Assembly: GCF_030581005.1 (NCBI RefSeq)
Contig: NZ_JAUQSX010000024.1
Span: forward strand, 1-43,125
From: Hymenobacter mellowenesis
GTDB taxonomy: Bacteria > Bacteroidota > Bacteroidia > Cytophagales > Hymenobacteraceae
Direction: 5' to 3'
DNA: 43,125 nucleotides
Made by a program: the position numbers and the translations under genes. The notes under the pieces were generated by a model. That model saw only the letters and a list, made by a program, of their open reading frames with translations. It did not search any database and had not been told where the DNA came from. Shown here piece by piece: positions 1 to 10,000 of this stretch. Position 1 is the stretch's first letter. Every line of letters starts with the position of its first letter.

Positions 1-1311
1 GCCACGCAGGTGACGTTCAACGGCACGGTGGCCCCGACGTTCACCGTCAACTCGGCCACCCAGATTACGGTGACGGTGCCCACGGGCGCCACCACCGGCC
101 TGATTGGCGTGACCACCGCGGGCGGTACCGGCACTTCGACGACTGTCTTCACGATTCCCGTGCTGATAAATGACCTGTGCACCGACGCCATTGCCCTGAC
201 TTGCGGCCAGACCGTGAACGGCACGACGGTGGGCGCTACCACGGCCGGCGACCCCACGGGCACCTGCTCCACCATCACCATCGACGGCGGTGGGGTGTTC
301 TACAGCGTTGTGGGCACGGGCCGTGCCATCACGGTATCTACCTGCGCTGCCGCTACCAGCTTCGACACCAAGCTCTTCGTGTACCGCGGCGGCTGTGGGG
401 CCTTCATCTGCGTGGCTGCCAACGACGACATTACCTGCGCCGCCCGCCAGTATGCGTCAGGCGTCACGTTCAACTCGACCCTTGGCACCACTTACTACAT
501 CATGGTAAGCGGCTACGGCACGGCCAACGGCACGTTTGCCCTGAACGTGAACTGCGTGCCGCCGGCTCCGGTCATCACCAGCCTGAGCCCGGTTTCCGGC
601 CAGGTAGGCACCACGGTGACCCTGACGGGCACCGACTTCACGGGCGCCACGGCGGTTACGCTTAACGGCCAGAACGTGACCAATATCAACGTGGTGAATG
701 CCACGACCATCACCTTCACCGTGCCCACCAACGCTGCCACGGGCAACGTGGTGGTGACCACGGCCGGCGGCGCCAGCAACGGCGTCCTGTTCACGGTGCT
801 GCCCGCCACCATTACGTCGATGAGCCCGGCCAGCGGCCCGGTTGGTACTATCGTGACCCTGACGGGTACTGGCTTGGCCGGTGTAACGGGTGTGACGCTC
901 AACGGCGTGACTGTCACCACCTTCACGGTGGTGAACGGTACAACCATCACCTTTACGGTGCCCACCGGTGCCACCACCGGCAACGTGGTGTTGACGTCGC
1001 CTGCCGGTGCCAGCGCCGGTAGCTCCTTCACCGTGACGCTGATTTCGTCCACCGCCAACGCCGCCCGGAGCGAGTTCAGCGTGTGGCCCAACCCCGTGGC
1101 CGGCAAAGGTGCCCTGCACGTAACGCTGGCTGTGCCCGCGGCTTCGGCATCCCTGACCCTTTACAATGTGCTGGGCCAGGTTGTGAGCACCCGCAGCTTC
1201 GGCGGCAGCGGCACTGAGTTGCCGATGGCCGGTCTGGCCGCTGGCACCTACCTGCTGAGCGTGCAGACGCCGGGCCGTGCGCCCAGCATCCAGCGCGTGG
1301 TAGTGGAGTAA
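1..1311 (+). CDS. Secreted IPT/TIG-domain protein with T9SS type A sorting domain (5' partial)
   Basis: The reading frame is open from base 1, so the true start and signal peptide lie outside the window; 436 residues are visible. The order is: the end of one IPT/TIG immunoglobulin-like domain (about residues 1-50), a Cys-containing segment of about 130 residues resembling pre-peptidase C-terminal (PPC-like) beta-sandwich domains, two more IPT/TIG domains (each opening with a motif like ITSLSPVSG or ITSMSPASG), then a C-terminal T9SS sorting domain containing FSVWPNPV, LYNVLGQVV and GTYLLSVQ. Such sorting domains direct passage through the outer membrane by the Por/Spr machinery and attachment to the surface or release. 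The protein is therefore an exported surface or extracellular protein, possibly an adhesin or the tail of a secreted enzyme. Any catalytic part would lie upstream and cannot be seen. Confidence 0.9.
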   Translation, partial: ATQVTFNGTVAPTFTVNSATQITVTVPTGATTGLIGVTTAGGTGTSTTVFTIPVLINDLCTDAIALTCGQTVNGTTVGATTAGDPTGTCSTITIDGGGVFYSVVGTGRAITVSTCAAATSFDTKLFVYRGGCGAFICVAANDDITCAARQYASGVTFNSTLGTTYYIMVSGYGTANGTFALNVNCVPPAPVITSLSPVSGQVGTTVTLTGTDFTGATAVTLNGQNVTNINVVNATTITFTVPTNAATGNVVVTTAGGASNGVLFTVLPATITSMSPASGPVGTIVTLTGTGLAGVTGVTLNGVTVTTFTVVNGTTITFTVPTGATTGNVVLTSPAGASAGSSFTVTLISSTANAARSEFSVWPNPVAGKGALHVTLAVPAASASLTLYNVLGQVVSTRSFGGSGTELPMAGLAAGTYLLSVQTPGRAPSIQRVVVE

Positions 1312-1346
1312 GTTGGGGTATTAATTGAGGCCTTTGGGCTTCGGAT

Positions 1347-1383
1347 ATAAAAAAGGCCCGCCGGTTTGGCGGGCCTTTTTTGT
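1347..1383. terminator. Bidirectional intrinsic terminator
   Basis: A perfect hairpin with stem AAAAAGGCCCGCC / GGCGGGCCTTTTT and a short loop (GGTTT) has an A-run on one side and a T-run on the other. It sits between two convergent genes, the plus-strand T9SS protein and the minus-strand DUF3160 gene, and should serve both. Confidence 0.85.
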
Positions 1384-1419
1384 GTTTAGCGGCGGGCATC
1401 GGCCTCGCTCTCGCAAAGC

Positions 1420-3939
1420 CTAATACAGGCCGTCGACCTCTTTGGTGTTGACTTTGGGAATGGGTACGATGAGCTCGCGCAGCCAGCTAGGCCGGGCCGG
1501 CGGCGCGGTTTTCAGCTTGGCCTGCCACTCTTCGTCGTTGAGGGGGCCGGCGTTTTGGAATTCGTAGTAGCTGAACACCGGGCCCACGGCCACCACCGTG
1601 GTGCCGTTGATTTCGACCACGGTGTAGAGGGCATCCACGGCGCCCACTGCTTCCTCCAGCACCAGGCTGTTGTAGGCGTACACGTCGGCGGTCACGCCCA
1701 GGTGGCGTTCCCGCTCGGGCAGGTGGTCGGTTTTGAGGATGTCGAAGGTCAGGAACTCGGCCCAGCCACCGATTTGCGACAGGTCCACCATGTCGCTTTC
1801 GCTCACCTTTTCGCGACGCAGCTCCTGCTGGGTAATACGGCGCATGGTGCTGATTTTATCGCGCAGCTCCTTGTTCAGGCCGCTCAGGTGCGGGGTGTTG
1901 GCCTTCAGGCGGGTGAGGGACTGCTCCTGAAAAGCCAGCAAGCTCAGGGCCGCGTCCCAGAACGGCAGGTTGGGCTCCACGTAGGCCAGGATGATGGGCG
2001 GGGGCGGGCCGCCCTCGCCGCCACCGCCCATTTCGGCCGCCTGCGGCTGCTCGGAGTACAGCAGCAGGTCGTGCTTCAGCTCGGCCCAGCCGCCGAGGGC
2101 CGTGCTCAGGTTGCGCTTTTGCCAGGCCGGCGTGGCCGCAAACAGCGGCGTGCCCGGGGCCGGCGGTGCGGGCTTGTTGAGACTGAGCAAGGTTTGCAGG
2201 GTTTTGGTGTAGAGGTTGCGGTCCCAGGCCGGGGCGGCGCCGAACTGCTGCTGCAGCCGCTTCAGTGTATCGGGGAAAGCGGGCCACTGCGCGGCTTCGC
2301 GGTAGTGGTTCAGCAGCACATCCTGGGCGGCCCGGGTGCCGAAGGTGGCAAACACATCGAGCCCCTTGGGGAACTTGCGCTTGCCGTTGCGCACCTCGGT
2401 CAGGCGCGAGAGAATTTCCGCATCGAAGGTGTAGCGGCCGGCCGTGAACTGCAGAAAGGGCCGGTCGAGGGCCTCCTGGGCGTGGGCCGTGATGCCTTTG
2501 GCGTGCACGCGGTCGGTGCCGACGGCCACCAGGGCCGAGCGCAGACGGGCCAGCACGGCGGGGGCGGCCAGCTCGTCCAGCGTTTTGCCGGCGTATTCGG
2601 GGCGAGCCAGCAGCCTGAGTAGGTGGGTGAGCGAGCGGTTGTCCTCGTCGCCCACTAGCACGTCGAGCACATGGGTAAAAGTCTGGAAACCCTGCGTGGC
2701 GGCCGGGTTGCCGGCCAGAGCTTTGGCCAGCGCCACGGCCCGCAGCAGGCCCGCGTCGGTGTCCAGGAAAACCGGGGCCGTGTTCAGCCACTTCACTGTG
2801 CGGAAATAGCGCTTCGTGGTGTCGTTGCGGGTGTAGATGCCGCGCGGCTTCAGCGCCTGGTACTGGTAGAGCGAGTCTTTGAGCAGCAGCGAACCCTTGC
2901 CATCGGCCTGGGTGGCGTTGGCAATTTCCAGCAGGGCGTCGGCGGCGTAGGTTGGCGGCACTTGGCCCGACTGCCCGGTGAGCAGGCTCTGGCCCACGGC
3001 GTAGTAGGCGGCGGCCCACTCGGCGGCGTCGCGGGCGTCGGGCTGCCGGGCCTGGGCGGCCAGGGTGCGGGCCTGGGCATTGCCCTGACGCAGCATGGTG
3101 GCCACCACGGGCAGCAGCCGTTGCTCTTCCACATCTTCCAGAATGCTGTTCAGGTACTTGTGCAGCAGCTGCAAAAACAAATCGGTGGTGACGAAGGCTG
3201 GCGTGAAGGCGTATTCGCCCTTGTCGTACAGATAGAAAAGCTGCTCCTCCTTAGTGGGCACCAGGGCGAAGTTGTGGCGGGCCAGCACCGTGCGCAGGGC
3301 CGGCGGCAGCATGAACTCGCGCTGGTTGGTGATGAAATCGGGGCCAATCATGGGGTAGCCGCCCTGCGGGGCCACGCGGCCGACCAACAGCTTGGCTTCG
3401 AGGGCCTTCACTTTCTGCTCGAAGGCGGCTTCCTGCCGGTTGAGCGGCACGGGGAGCATTTCCTTGGGCAGCTCTTTGCCGGTCGAGTCCATTTCCTCGC
3501 TCCACACCGGCTTGTACCAGTTGGTTTTATCGAAATAGCGCCGCAACGTGGCATTCATAAAGCAGTAGCCGTTGCGGGCGTAGAGCGTATTGCGCAGCAG
3601 CACCAGGTCGAGGTAGGACTTGCCGGCCAGGCTCTGGGCGTAGTCGAAAGCCGGCAGCGGCTTGCGCTTCGCAGGGCTCTCAGAAGCGTACTCGGGCGCG
3701 GGCTCGAAATACTCTCTGATGTAGGGCCGGGCGTACACTTTGGCCAGCGCGCTCTTGTCTTCGGTGAGCACCACGGGCACCTGTTCGCCAAAGCCGTTGT
3801 CGTGCAGGGCACTGCCGACGGGCGCTACCGGCCCCGCCGCCGGAGCCGCCGCCGTGTGGCGCTCCCAGAGCAGGTAGCCCGCGGCCAGCGCCAGCAAAAC
3901 GGCCAGGCCGATAACAGAGAGTAAAAGCTTGCGGTTCAT
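1420..3939 (-). CDS. DUF3160 family protein with YARHG domain, membrane-anchored
   Basis: The protein has 839 residues. An N-terminal hydrophobic stretch (about residues 4-25, after MNRK) is either an uncleaved anchor or a signal peptide. Residues about 100-145 match a YARHG domain (LLRNTLYARNGY, then a YFDK..WYKP motif). The rest (about 195-820) resembles the DUF3160 family, beginning near NQREFMLPPALRTVL and containing TTDLFLQLLHKYL. DUF3160 has no established function; family members are usually exported proteins of this size. A Gly/Pro-rich loop (GGGGEGGPPPP) lies near residue 655. The start lies 21 bp after the stop of the CapA-like gene on the same strand, and no terminator is visible between them, so the two are probably co-transcribed. 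The job is likely extracytoplasmic, but the substrate is unknown. Confidence 0.85.
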   Translation of the reverse strand: MNRKLLLSVIGLAVLLALAAGYLLWERHTAAAPAAGPVAPVGSALHDNGFGEQVPVVLTEDKSALAKVYARPYIREYFEPAPEYASESPAKRKPLPAFDYAQSLAGKSYLDLVLLRNTLYARNGYCFMNATLRRYFDKTNWYKPVWSEEMDSTGKELPKEMLPVPLNRQEAAFEQKVKALEAKLLVGRVAPQGGYPMIGPDFITNQREFMLPPALRTVLARHNFALVPTKEEQLFYLYDKGEYAFTPAFVTTDLFLQLLHKYLNSILEDVEEQRLLPVVATMLRQGNAQARTLAAQARQPDARDAAEWAAAYYAVGQSLLTGQSGQVPPTYAADALLEIANATQADGKGSLLLKDSLYQYQALKPRGIYTRNDTTKRYFRTVKWLNTAPVFLDTDAGLLRAVALAKALAGNPAATQGFQTFTHVLDVLVGDEDNRSLTHLLRLLARPEYAGKTLDELAAPAVLARLRSALVAVGTDRVHAKGITAHAQEALDRPFLQFTAGRYTFDAEILSRLTEVRNGKRKFPKGLDVFATFGTRAAQDVLLNHYREAAQWPAFPDTLKRLQQQFGAAPAWDRNLYTKTLQTLLSLNKPAPPAPGTPLFAATPAWQKRNLSTALGGWAELKHDLLLYSEQPQAAEMGGGGEGGPPPPIILAYVEPNLPFWDAALSLLAFQEQSLTRLKANTPHLSGLNKELRDKISTMRRITQQELRREKVSESDMVDLSQIGGWAEFLTFDILKTDHLPERERHLGVTADVYAYNSLVLEEAVGAVDALYTVVEINGTTVVAVGPVFSYYEFQNAGPLNDEEWQAKLKTAPPARPSWLRELIVPIPKVNTKEVDGLY

Positions 3940-3960
3940 GCAGATAGGAAAGAGTAAGGT

Positions 3961-5496
3961 TTATAAAAAGAAAGCTTGGTAAGCCGCGTCCAGCGACTGC
4001 CGCCGGGCCCCAAGGCCATCGAGCGCCAGCCCAAAGCCCTGCCAATGATAGCGCCCGACGCAGTAGCGGCCGTCGGGCGCCTGCTCCAGAGTGCGAACAT
4101 CGGTCCGGCCGCCCGGCGCCCGCTCCGTTCGGAAGTAGAGCAGGCGGTACGTCAGCCGCGAGCCGCGCCAGCGCGGCTGCAGCCGCCCCGCCGAGTCGAG
4201 CGCGTACACAAACAGCCGCCGGTGCCGGACGTTGTCGAACCGGGTAGGCTTGATGGGTCCGATGAGCAAGTCGAGGTAGCCGTCGTTGTCTACGTCGCCC
4301 GCGCCAAAGGCATAAATCGGAAACCGAAAATCGACCACGGAAGCGCCGCCGTTGCGGGTGGGCAGCCAAATCTGGGTTTGGCGGGCGTGGGCCAGTCGGC
4401 GCAGCCGGGCCGTGGCGGGCCCGGCCGGCCCCGTGATGGCTGCTTGCCGGCTAAAAAAGCCCGGCACCGAATCGGGGGCCGCGCCCGGGCCGGTGGGTTG
4501 CAGCTGCCAGCCGCCCGCCGACACCGGCAGCAGCCGCACATCGGGCGAGTAGCGCCGGATGCGGGCCGCCAGGGCCGCCTGCGCCCGGACCGTGGCGGCG
4601 CGGGGCACGGCCCCCACCAGCTGCAACGGCCGCAGATAGGTGGCGGCCACGCGCCCGGCGCGCAGGTCAAAATCGGCCTGCACCGCGAGGCTGGTGGCTG
4701 CGCCGCGCTGGTCGAACAGGAAATTGCCGAGGCTGTAGAGAATGGGCCGGCCGCGGTAGTATTCCACGGTTTGCACCACGTGCGGGTGGGCGCCCACCAC
4801 GGCCGCCGCCCCGCAGTCGACGAGGGTGCGGGCCTGTTGCCGCTGCTGCTCGGTGGGGCGGCCGGCGTACTCGGTGCCCCAGTGCAGGTACACCAGCACC
4901 GCCCGTTGCGGAAACAGAGTTTTGTAGGCGGCCAGCCGCTCGCACAGCGCCGCGAAATCGCGCCCGCACACGCAACCCTCGCCCGGCACCCCCACCCGAA
5001 ACCCGGAATACGCCAGCACGGCCACGCTGCTGTCCGGGCCCAGCAGGGTGGGGAGGCAGCCGGTAGTTGAATCGGGCTGGTAGCCCAGCGGGCCCAGCCG
5101 GGCCATACGCGCCGCCCGGGCGGTGGCGCGCAGCCCCGGCAGGTGCTGGTCGAGGGTGTGGTTGTTGGCCAGCGAAACGTGGGTCAGGCCCAGCCGGCGC
5201 AGCCAGCCGGTCCACCGCGGCACCCCCCGAAACGTAAATTGCTTGGCGGCTGGCTGCTCGTGCGTCGTCAGCGGGCATTCCAGGTTGCCGATGACGTAGC
5301 GGCTGCCGGCCCACCAGCTACGGGTGCGCTGGGCCAGGACGGTGCTGTCGCGGGCCAAGGCGGCGGGCACACCGCGGTCCAGCAGCACGTCGCCCACGAT
5401 GCTTAGTCGCAGCGGTTTCTCAGGCTTATGCTGGCACGCGGCAACTACTGTGCTCATAACCAGCAGCAACCGCTGAAGCCAGACAAAGGAGGACAT
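3961..5496 (-). CDS. CapA-family (PGA_cap) metallophosphatase-like lipoprotein
   Basis: The protein has 511 residues. The N-terminus has a short hydrophobic segment ending in VVAAC (Cys21), which fits a lipobox and suggests a lipoprotein. Residues about 30-310 match the bacterial capsule-synthesis CapA/PgsA fold, related to calcineurin-like phosphatases: GDVLLDRG, the asparagine motif GNLECPL, SLANNHTLD, LHWGTEY and GAHPHVVQ. These residues form the predicted metal site. The C-terminal third differs from plain CapA proteins and contains GDVDNDGYLDLLIG, a Ca-binding FG-GAP/VCBS-like motif. CapA relatives take part in poly-gamma-glutamate export or act on cell-envelope polymers. No pgsB/C homologue lies nearby, so capsule synthesis is not shown. 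It is probably the first gene of a unit with the DUF3160 gene. Confidence 0.85.
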   Translation of the reverse strand: MSSFVWLQRLLLVMSTVVAACQHKPEKPLRLSIVGDVLLDRGVPAALARDSTVLAQRTRSWWAGSRYVIGNLECPLTTHEQPAAKQFTFRGVPRWTGWLRRLGLTHVSLANNHTLDQHLPGLRATARAARMARLGPLGYQPDSTTGCLPTLLGPDSSVAVLAYSGFRVGVPGEGCVCGRDFAALCERLAAYKTLFPQRAVLVYLHWGTEYAGRPTEQQRQQARTLVDCGAAAVVGAHPHVVQTVEYYRGRPILYSLGNFLFDQRGAATSLAVQADFDLRAGRVAATYLRPLQLVGAVPRAATVRAQAALAARIRRYSPDVRLLPVSAGGWQLQPTGPGAAPDSVPGFFSRQAAITGPAGPATARLRRLAHARQTQIWLPTRNGGASVVDFRFPIYAFGAGDVDNDGYLDLLIGPIKPTRFDNVRHRRLFVYALDSAGRLQPRWRGSRLTYRLLYFRTERAPGGRTDVRTLEQAPDGRYCVGRYHWQGFGLALDGLGARRQSLDAAYQAFFL

Positions 5497-5527
5497 GGAA
5501 AGAAGCGGCCAGCCAAAAAGTGAATGA

Positions 5528-5535
5528 CGAAGGTA
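5528..5535 (-). promoter_or_regulatory. Possible -7 element for the capA-like gene
   Basis: On the minus strand this reads TACCTTCG, one base from the Bacteroidota consensus TAnnTTTG. It lies 32 bp before the capA-like ATG. No well-spaced TTG -33 element is visible, so support is moderate. Confidence 0.35.
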
Positions 5536-5557
5536 GCGGCGGCCCCACAGACATGGT

Positions 5558-5594
5558 ACAAAAAGGCCTGTCTGGTAATCCAGACAGGCCTCTT
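5558..5594 (-). terminator. Intrinsic terminator of clpX
   Basis: Read on the minus strand, AGGCCTGTCTG, a short loop and CAGACAGGCCT are followed by a T-run (TTTTTG). It starts 23 bp after the clpX stop and separates clpX from the capA-like gene. Confidence 0.85.
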
Positions 5595-5616
5595 AACCTT
5601 CAACTCTTAACCGACC

Positions 5617-6840
5617 TTACGCCGCGCGCATGTGGCGCAGCGGCGATTTCTCGAACTTGCTGCGGCAGTAGCTCAGGTTGATGAGCAGCTTGTCGGCGTC
5701 TGCCTCGGAGGGCATTTCGAACATGGCATCGGTCATGATGCTCTCGCAGATGGAGCGCAGGCCGCGCGCGCCGAGGCGGTACTCGTCGGCTTTTTCCACG
5801 ATGTATTCCAGGGCGTCCTCGGTGAAGTCGAGCGCAATGTTTTCCATGCCGAACAGGCGCTTGTACTGGCGCACGAGCGAGTTCTTAGGTTCGGTCAGAA
5901 TCATGCGCAGCGTGGTGCGGTCCAGCGGGTTGAGGTGGGTGAGCACCGGCAGGCGGCCGATGAGCTCGGGAATCAGGCCGAAACTTTTGATGTCCTGGGC
6001 CGACACGTAGCGCAGGAAATTCTGGGTGTCCACCTGCTCATCAAGGTTGGTTTTGGCGAAGCCCATCGGCTTGGTGTTCAGGCGGCTCTTGATGATGCGG
6101 TCGAGGCCCGAGAAGGCGCCGCCGCAAATGAAGAGGATGTTCTCGGTGTTCACCGAAATCATCTTCTGCTCGGGGTGCTTGCGCCCGCCCTGGGGCGGCA
6201 CGTTGATGTTGGTGCCTTCGAGCAGCTTGAGTAAGGCCTGCTGCACGCCCTCGCCGCTCACGTCGCGCGTGATGCTGGGGTTGTCGCTCTTGCGGGCAAT
6301 CTTGTCAATTTCGTCGATGTACACGATGCCGCGCTCGGCGGATTCGAGGTTATAGTCAGCGGCTTGCAGCAAGCGGGTGAGGATGCTTTCCACGTCTTCG
6401 CCCACGTAGCCGGCCTCGGTCAGCACCGTGGCATCGGCAATGCAGAAGGGCACTTGCAGGATTTTGGCCAGCATGCGTGCCAGGAAGGTCTTGCCGGTGC
6501 CGGTTTCGCCCACCATGATGATGTTCGACTTCTCAATCTGCACCTCATCCTCCGAGGGCTTCTGCATCAGGCGCTTGTAGTGGTTGTACACTGCCACCGA
6601 CATCACGCGCTTGGCTTCGTCCTGGCCCACCACGTACTGGTCGAGGTGCTCCTTGATGGCTTTGGGCTTGATGAGGTTGAATTTCGGCTGCTTGCTGGCA
6701 TCCTGGGCTTTGGCTTCTTCGTCGAGAATGTGCTGAGCCTGGCCCACGCACTTCTCGCAGATGTGGGCGTTGATGCCCGAAATCATGACGGCGACTTCGC
6801 GCTTGCTCTTATTGCAAAAGGAACAGGATATTTCGGCCAC
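5617..6840 (-). CDS. clpX: ATP-dependent Clp protease ATP-binding subunit ClpX
   Basis: The protein has 407 residues, the usual length for ClpX. It is the AAA+ unfoldase that feeds substrates to ClpP. The N-terminal zinc-binding domain has Cys6, Cys9, Cys28 and Cys31. Walker A is GETGTGKT (111-118), pore loop 1 is GYVG (144-147), Walker B is VYIDEID (173-179), and sensor 2 lies in ARGLRSI. The ClpP-docking loop reads MGF (259-261) instead of the IGF of E. coli. The gene has its own promoter-like site and terminator. Its usual partners clpP and tig are on the same strand and in the usual order, but about 27 kb away. Confidence 0.98.
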   Translation of the reverse strand: MAEISCSFCNKSKREVAVMISGINAHICEKCVGQAQHILDEEAKAQDASKQPKFNLIKPKAIKEHLDQYVVGQDEAKRVMSVAVYNHYKRLMQKPSEDEVQIEKSNIIMVGETGTGKTFLARMLAKILQVPFCIADATVLTEAGYVGEDVESILTRLLQAADYNLESAERGIVYIDEIDKIARKSDNPSITRDVSGEGVQQALLKLLEGTNINVPPQGGRKHPEQKMISVNTENILFICGGAFSGLDRIIKSRLNTKPMGFAKTNLDEQVDTQNFLRYVSAQDIKSFGLIPELIGRLPVLTHLNPLDRTTLRMILTEPKNSLVRQYKRLFGMENIALDFTEDALEYIVEKADEYRLGARGLRSICESIMTDAMFEMPSEADADKLLINLSYCRSKFEKSPLRHMRAA

Positions 6841-6890
6841 GGAATAGGGAATAGAGAGGGATGGAGGGCTGGTTTTTGGACAAGCGGGCT

Positions 6891-6898
6891 CAAAGGTA
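6891..6898 (-). promoter_or_regulatory. -7 promoter element upstream of clpX
   Basis: The minus strand reads TACCTTTG, a perfect match to the Bacteroidota TAnnTTTG element and identical to the rRNA promoters in this window. It lies 50 bp upstream of the clpX ATG. The -33 TTG is not evident at the usual distance. Confidence 0.55.
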
Positions 6899-7053
6899 CG
6901 ACATGCCCAACGCCTTCGGCGAGAAAAATGGTGCCCCGTCGCAAAGACTAAGATACTGCGCTGGGCAGATATTGCGTAGCTTTAAAAGTTCCGGCGCCGG
7001 GGCAGGCCGGGTGCGCTGCAGGCAATTATTCACTGGTTGAAACCTGGTCCGCT

Positions 7054-10000
7054 ATGTTTAACAGACGATTAAGGACTCCGGTCGTTGGCCAAAGGTGGCG
7101 CGGGCTGCTTTGCATAATTTGGGTTGGTCTGTTATTGTTCGGCCCCGGGCTGCCCCGGGCCCAAGCCCAAACGCTGCCCTACCGCAGCTTCGGCCTGAGC
7201 CAGGGCCTGCCCGAAACCAGCGTGAGTGACCTGGCCCAGGACGGCCAGGGCCGGCTCTGGGTGGTGTCGGAAGTGGGCGCGGCCTGGTACGACGGCCACG
7301 CCTTTCATTCCCTCACCACCAGTTCGGGCCTGCCCAACACCCGCGTCACCACCCTGGCCGCCGCGGCCGGGCCGCAAGCGGGCATGTGGCTGGGCTTGCG
7401 CGACGGCTCGCTGTGCTATTTTGACCCCGCCACCGGCCGGGCGCGCCGCATCACGCCGCGCTCGACCGAGCGTTTCGCCCAGGTGCTCACCCTGCTGCCG
7501 CAGGGCCGCGGGGTGCAGCGGCGCCTGTGGGTGGGCACGGCCGGCGGGGCCCTCTACTGCCTGCGCTGGCCTCAGGCTTCTGCCTCCGGCGACAGCCTGG
7601 CCGCGCCCACGGTGCTGCCCGTGCAGGCGCCCGCCGCCCACGAGGCGCTTCCCATGGCGGTGAATGCCCTGGCCCCCGGCCCGGCGGGTGGCCTGTGGGT
7701 GGGTTCTGATGCCGGCCTGCGCCTGCTGGACGAAGCCACCGGCCGGCCGCGTCCCCTCCCCGCCGGCCTGCCCGCCGAACTGCGCACCGGCGCCGTGCTG
7801 GGCCTGAGCGCCGCCCCCGATGGCCGCCTGTGGTGCAGCACGCCCACCGCCGGCCTGTTCGTACTCGACCCCACTGCTGCGGGACGCTACCAGGCCCGGC
7901 AATACACCACCGCGCAAGGCCTGTGCTCCGACCGCGTGCTGCGGGCCACCGCCGAGGTGGGCCCCGCGGGCCGGGTGTGGGTGCTCACCGGCAAAGGCCT
8001 ATGCTATCTGCCCACCGCCACGGCCTCCCTGGCGCGCTGCCTGCCCGGCACCGGCCTCGTGACGCACAGCTACCGCCGTGGCGACTTGCTGCTCGACCGC
8101 GAGGGCAACCTGTGGGCCACTTCGGCCAACGGCCTCACGCAGTACCTGCCCGATAGCCGGTTCGTGCTCTTTGATGCCGCCGATGGGCTGCCCGGCACCA
8201 AAGTGTATGCGCTGGCGCCCGCCATCGGCGAGGCCGGGGCCTACTGGGTGGGCACCAACAATGGCCTGGCCTTGCTGCGGCCCGGCGCGCCCACGGCCGC
8301 GGCGCGCTGCCTGGCACTGCCCCGACGTGAGCCCGATACCTACAACGTGGTTCGGGCCGTGCTGCCCCGCCCCAACGGCGACGTGTGGGTGGGCACCACG
8401 CAGGGCGGCTCGGGGGTGTGGGAGGCGGGCCGAAAACGCTGGCGCCTGCTCAGTACTGAAATTCCGCCCTTGGCCGAAACCACGGTGGCCAATATGCTGG
8501 AAGACCGGTACGGCCGCATCTGGCTGGCCACCGAAACCAATGGCTTGGTGGTGTACGACCCCGCCACGGCCCGCTTCGAGCAGTACGTGGGGCCCGCCCT
8601 GGCCGGCGCCCGGCGCGTGATGAAGCTGCTGCGCAGCCGCGCGGGCACCATCTGGCTGGGCACCGAGGGCGCCGGGCTGGTGCGGGCCGAAGAAGTGGCG
8701 CCAACCCGCGCCGGCGCGGCCCCGGGCTTGCGTTTCAAGGCCGTGGCTCCGCGCCCGACTTCGGCCGAGCCGTTGTCCATTTTTTCGATGAGCGAAGACG
8801 GGCGTGGCCGGCTGTGGCTGAGCAGTTTTGGCGAAGGTATTTTCACCTACGACCCCGCCCAGCCGGCCGCTGGCCTGCGCCCGGTGCCGCTGCGCGATGC
8901 GCCGGGCGTGCACATCAATAACCCGTATTTTGTGCAGTGCGATGCGGCGGGGGCCGTGTGGCTGGGTACCACCCGCGGCCTGGTGCGCTACCAACCCACC
9001 AACGGACAGCAGGAGTTTTTTGGGTACGAAGAAGGCTTTATTGGCCAAGAAACCGGCATTAATGCCGTACTGGCCGAGCCGAATGGCACCCTCTGGGCCG
9101 GCACCGTGGCGGGCCTGATGCGCTACCTGCCCACCGGTGTCCGGCCCAACCGCGTGCCGCCCCATCCGCACCTGACGGGCCTGCGCATGTTCATGCGCGA
9201 CACGGCCCTGCGGCCCGGGGCCGTGCTGCCGCACCAACTCAACCACCTCACCTTCGACTACGGCGCCGTCAGCCTCACCAACCCCGGCCGCGTGCGCTAC
9301 CAGTACCGGCTGGCCGGGTTCGAGAGCCGGTGGAACGGGCCGCTGGTAGCCCGCTCGGCCACCTACACCAACCTGCCGCCCGGTAGCTACCGCTTCGAGC
9401 TACGGGCCGCCAATGAATCGGGCGCGTGGAGCCCCCGGCCCATGGCTTACTCGTTCAGTATCCGGCCGCCGTGGTGGCGCACGTGGTGGGCTTATCTGCT
9501 GTACGCGAGTGGCTTTGGCTGGCTACTTTACGCCGTGCGCGCCTACACTAAAGCCCGGGAGCGCGACCGCGCTGACCGCCAGCTCGAACACCAAGCCCTG
9601 ACCTATTTGAAAGAGCTGGACCGGGTAAAAACCGATTTTTTCACCAACGTCAGCCACGAGCTGCGCACGCCGCTCACCCTCATTCTAGGCCCGGCCGAGC
9701 TGCTGGCCACCGCCCCCGCCGACCCCGCCGTGCGGCAGCAGGGCGGCGTGGTGCTGCGCAACGCCCGCCGCCTGCTCACCCTCATCAACCAACTTCTCGA
9801 CCTGAGCAAGCTCGAAGCCGGGGCGCTGCGCCTGCTGCCCACCTCCGGCGATGCCGCGGCCGAAGTGCGCCAGCTGGTGGCCTCGTTCATGTCCCTGGCC
9901 GAAAGCCGCCGGATTACGCTGCACTGCGAAACCCCCGCCGGGCCTGTGCCGCTGGTATTTGACGCTGGCAAGCTGGAGGAAATAATTACTAACTTGCTAT

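Noticed and set aside
6841..7053. An attachment site or IS end at the clpX side of the possible island
   Set aside because: No inverted ends, target duplication or tRNA fragment was found here or at 34015-34191.
7999..9246. Minus-strand frame of 415 residues opposite HTCS copy 1
   Set aside because: It has no signal, domain or promoter, and its composition (Gly, Ala, His, Gln) is typical of antisense frames in this genome.
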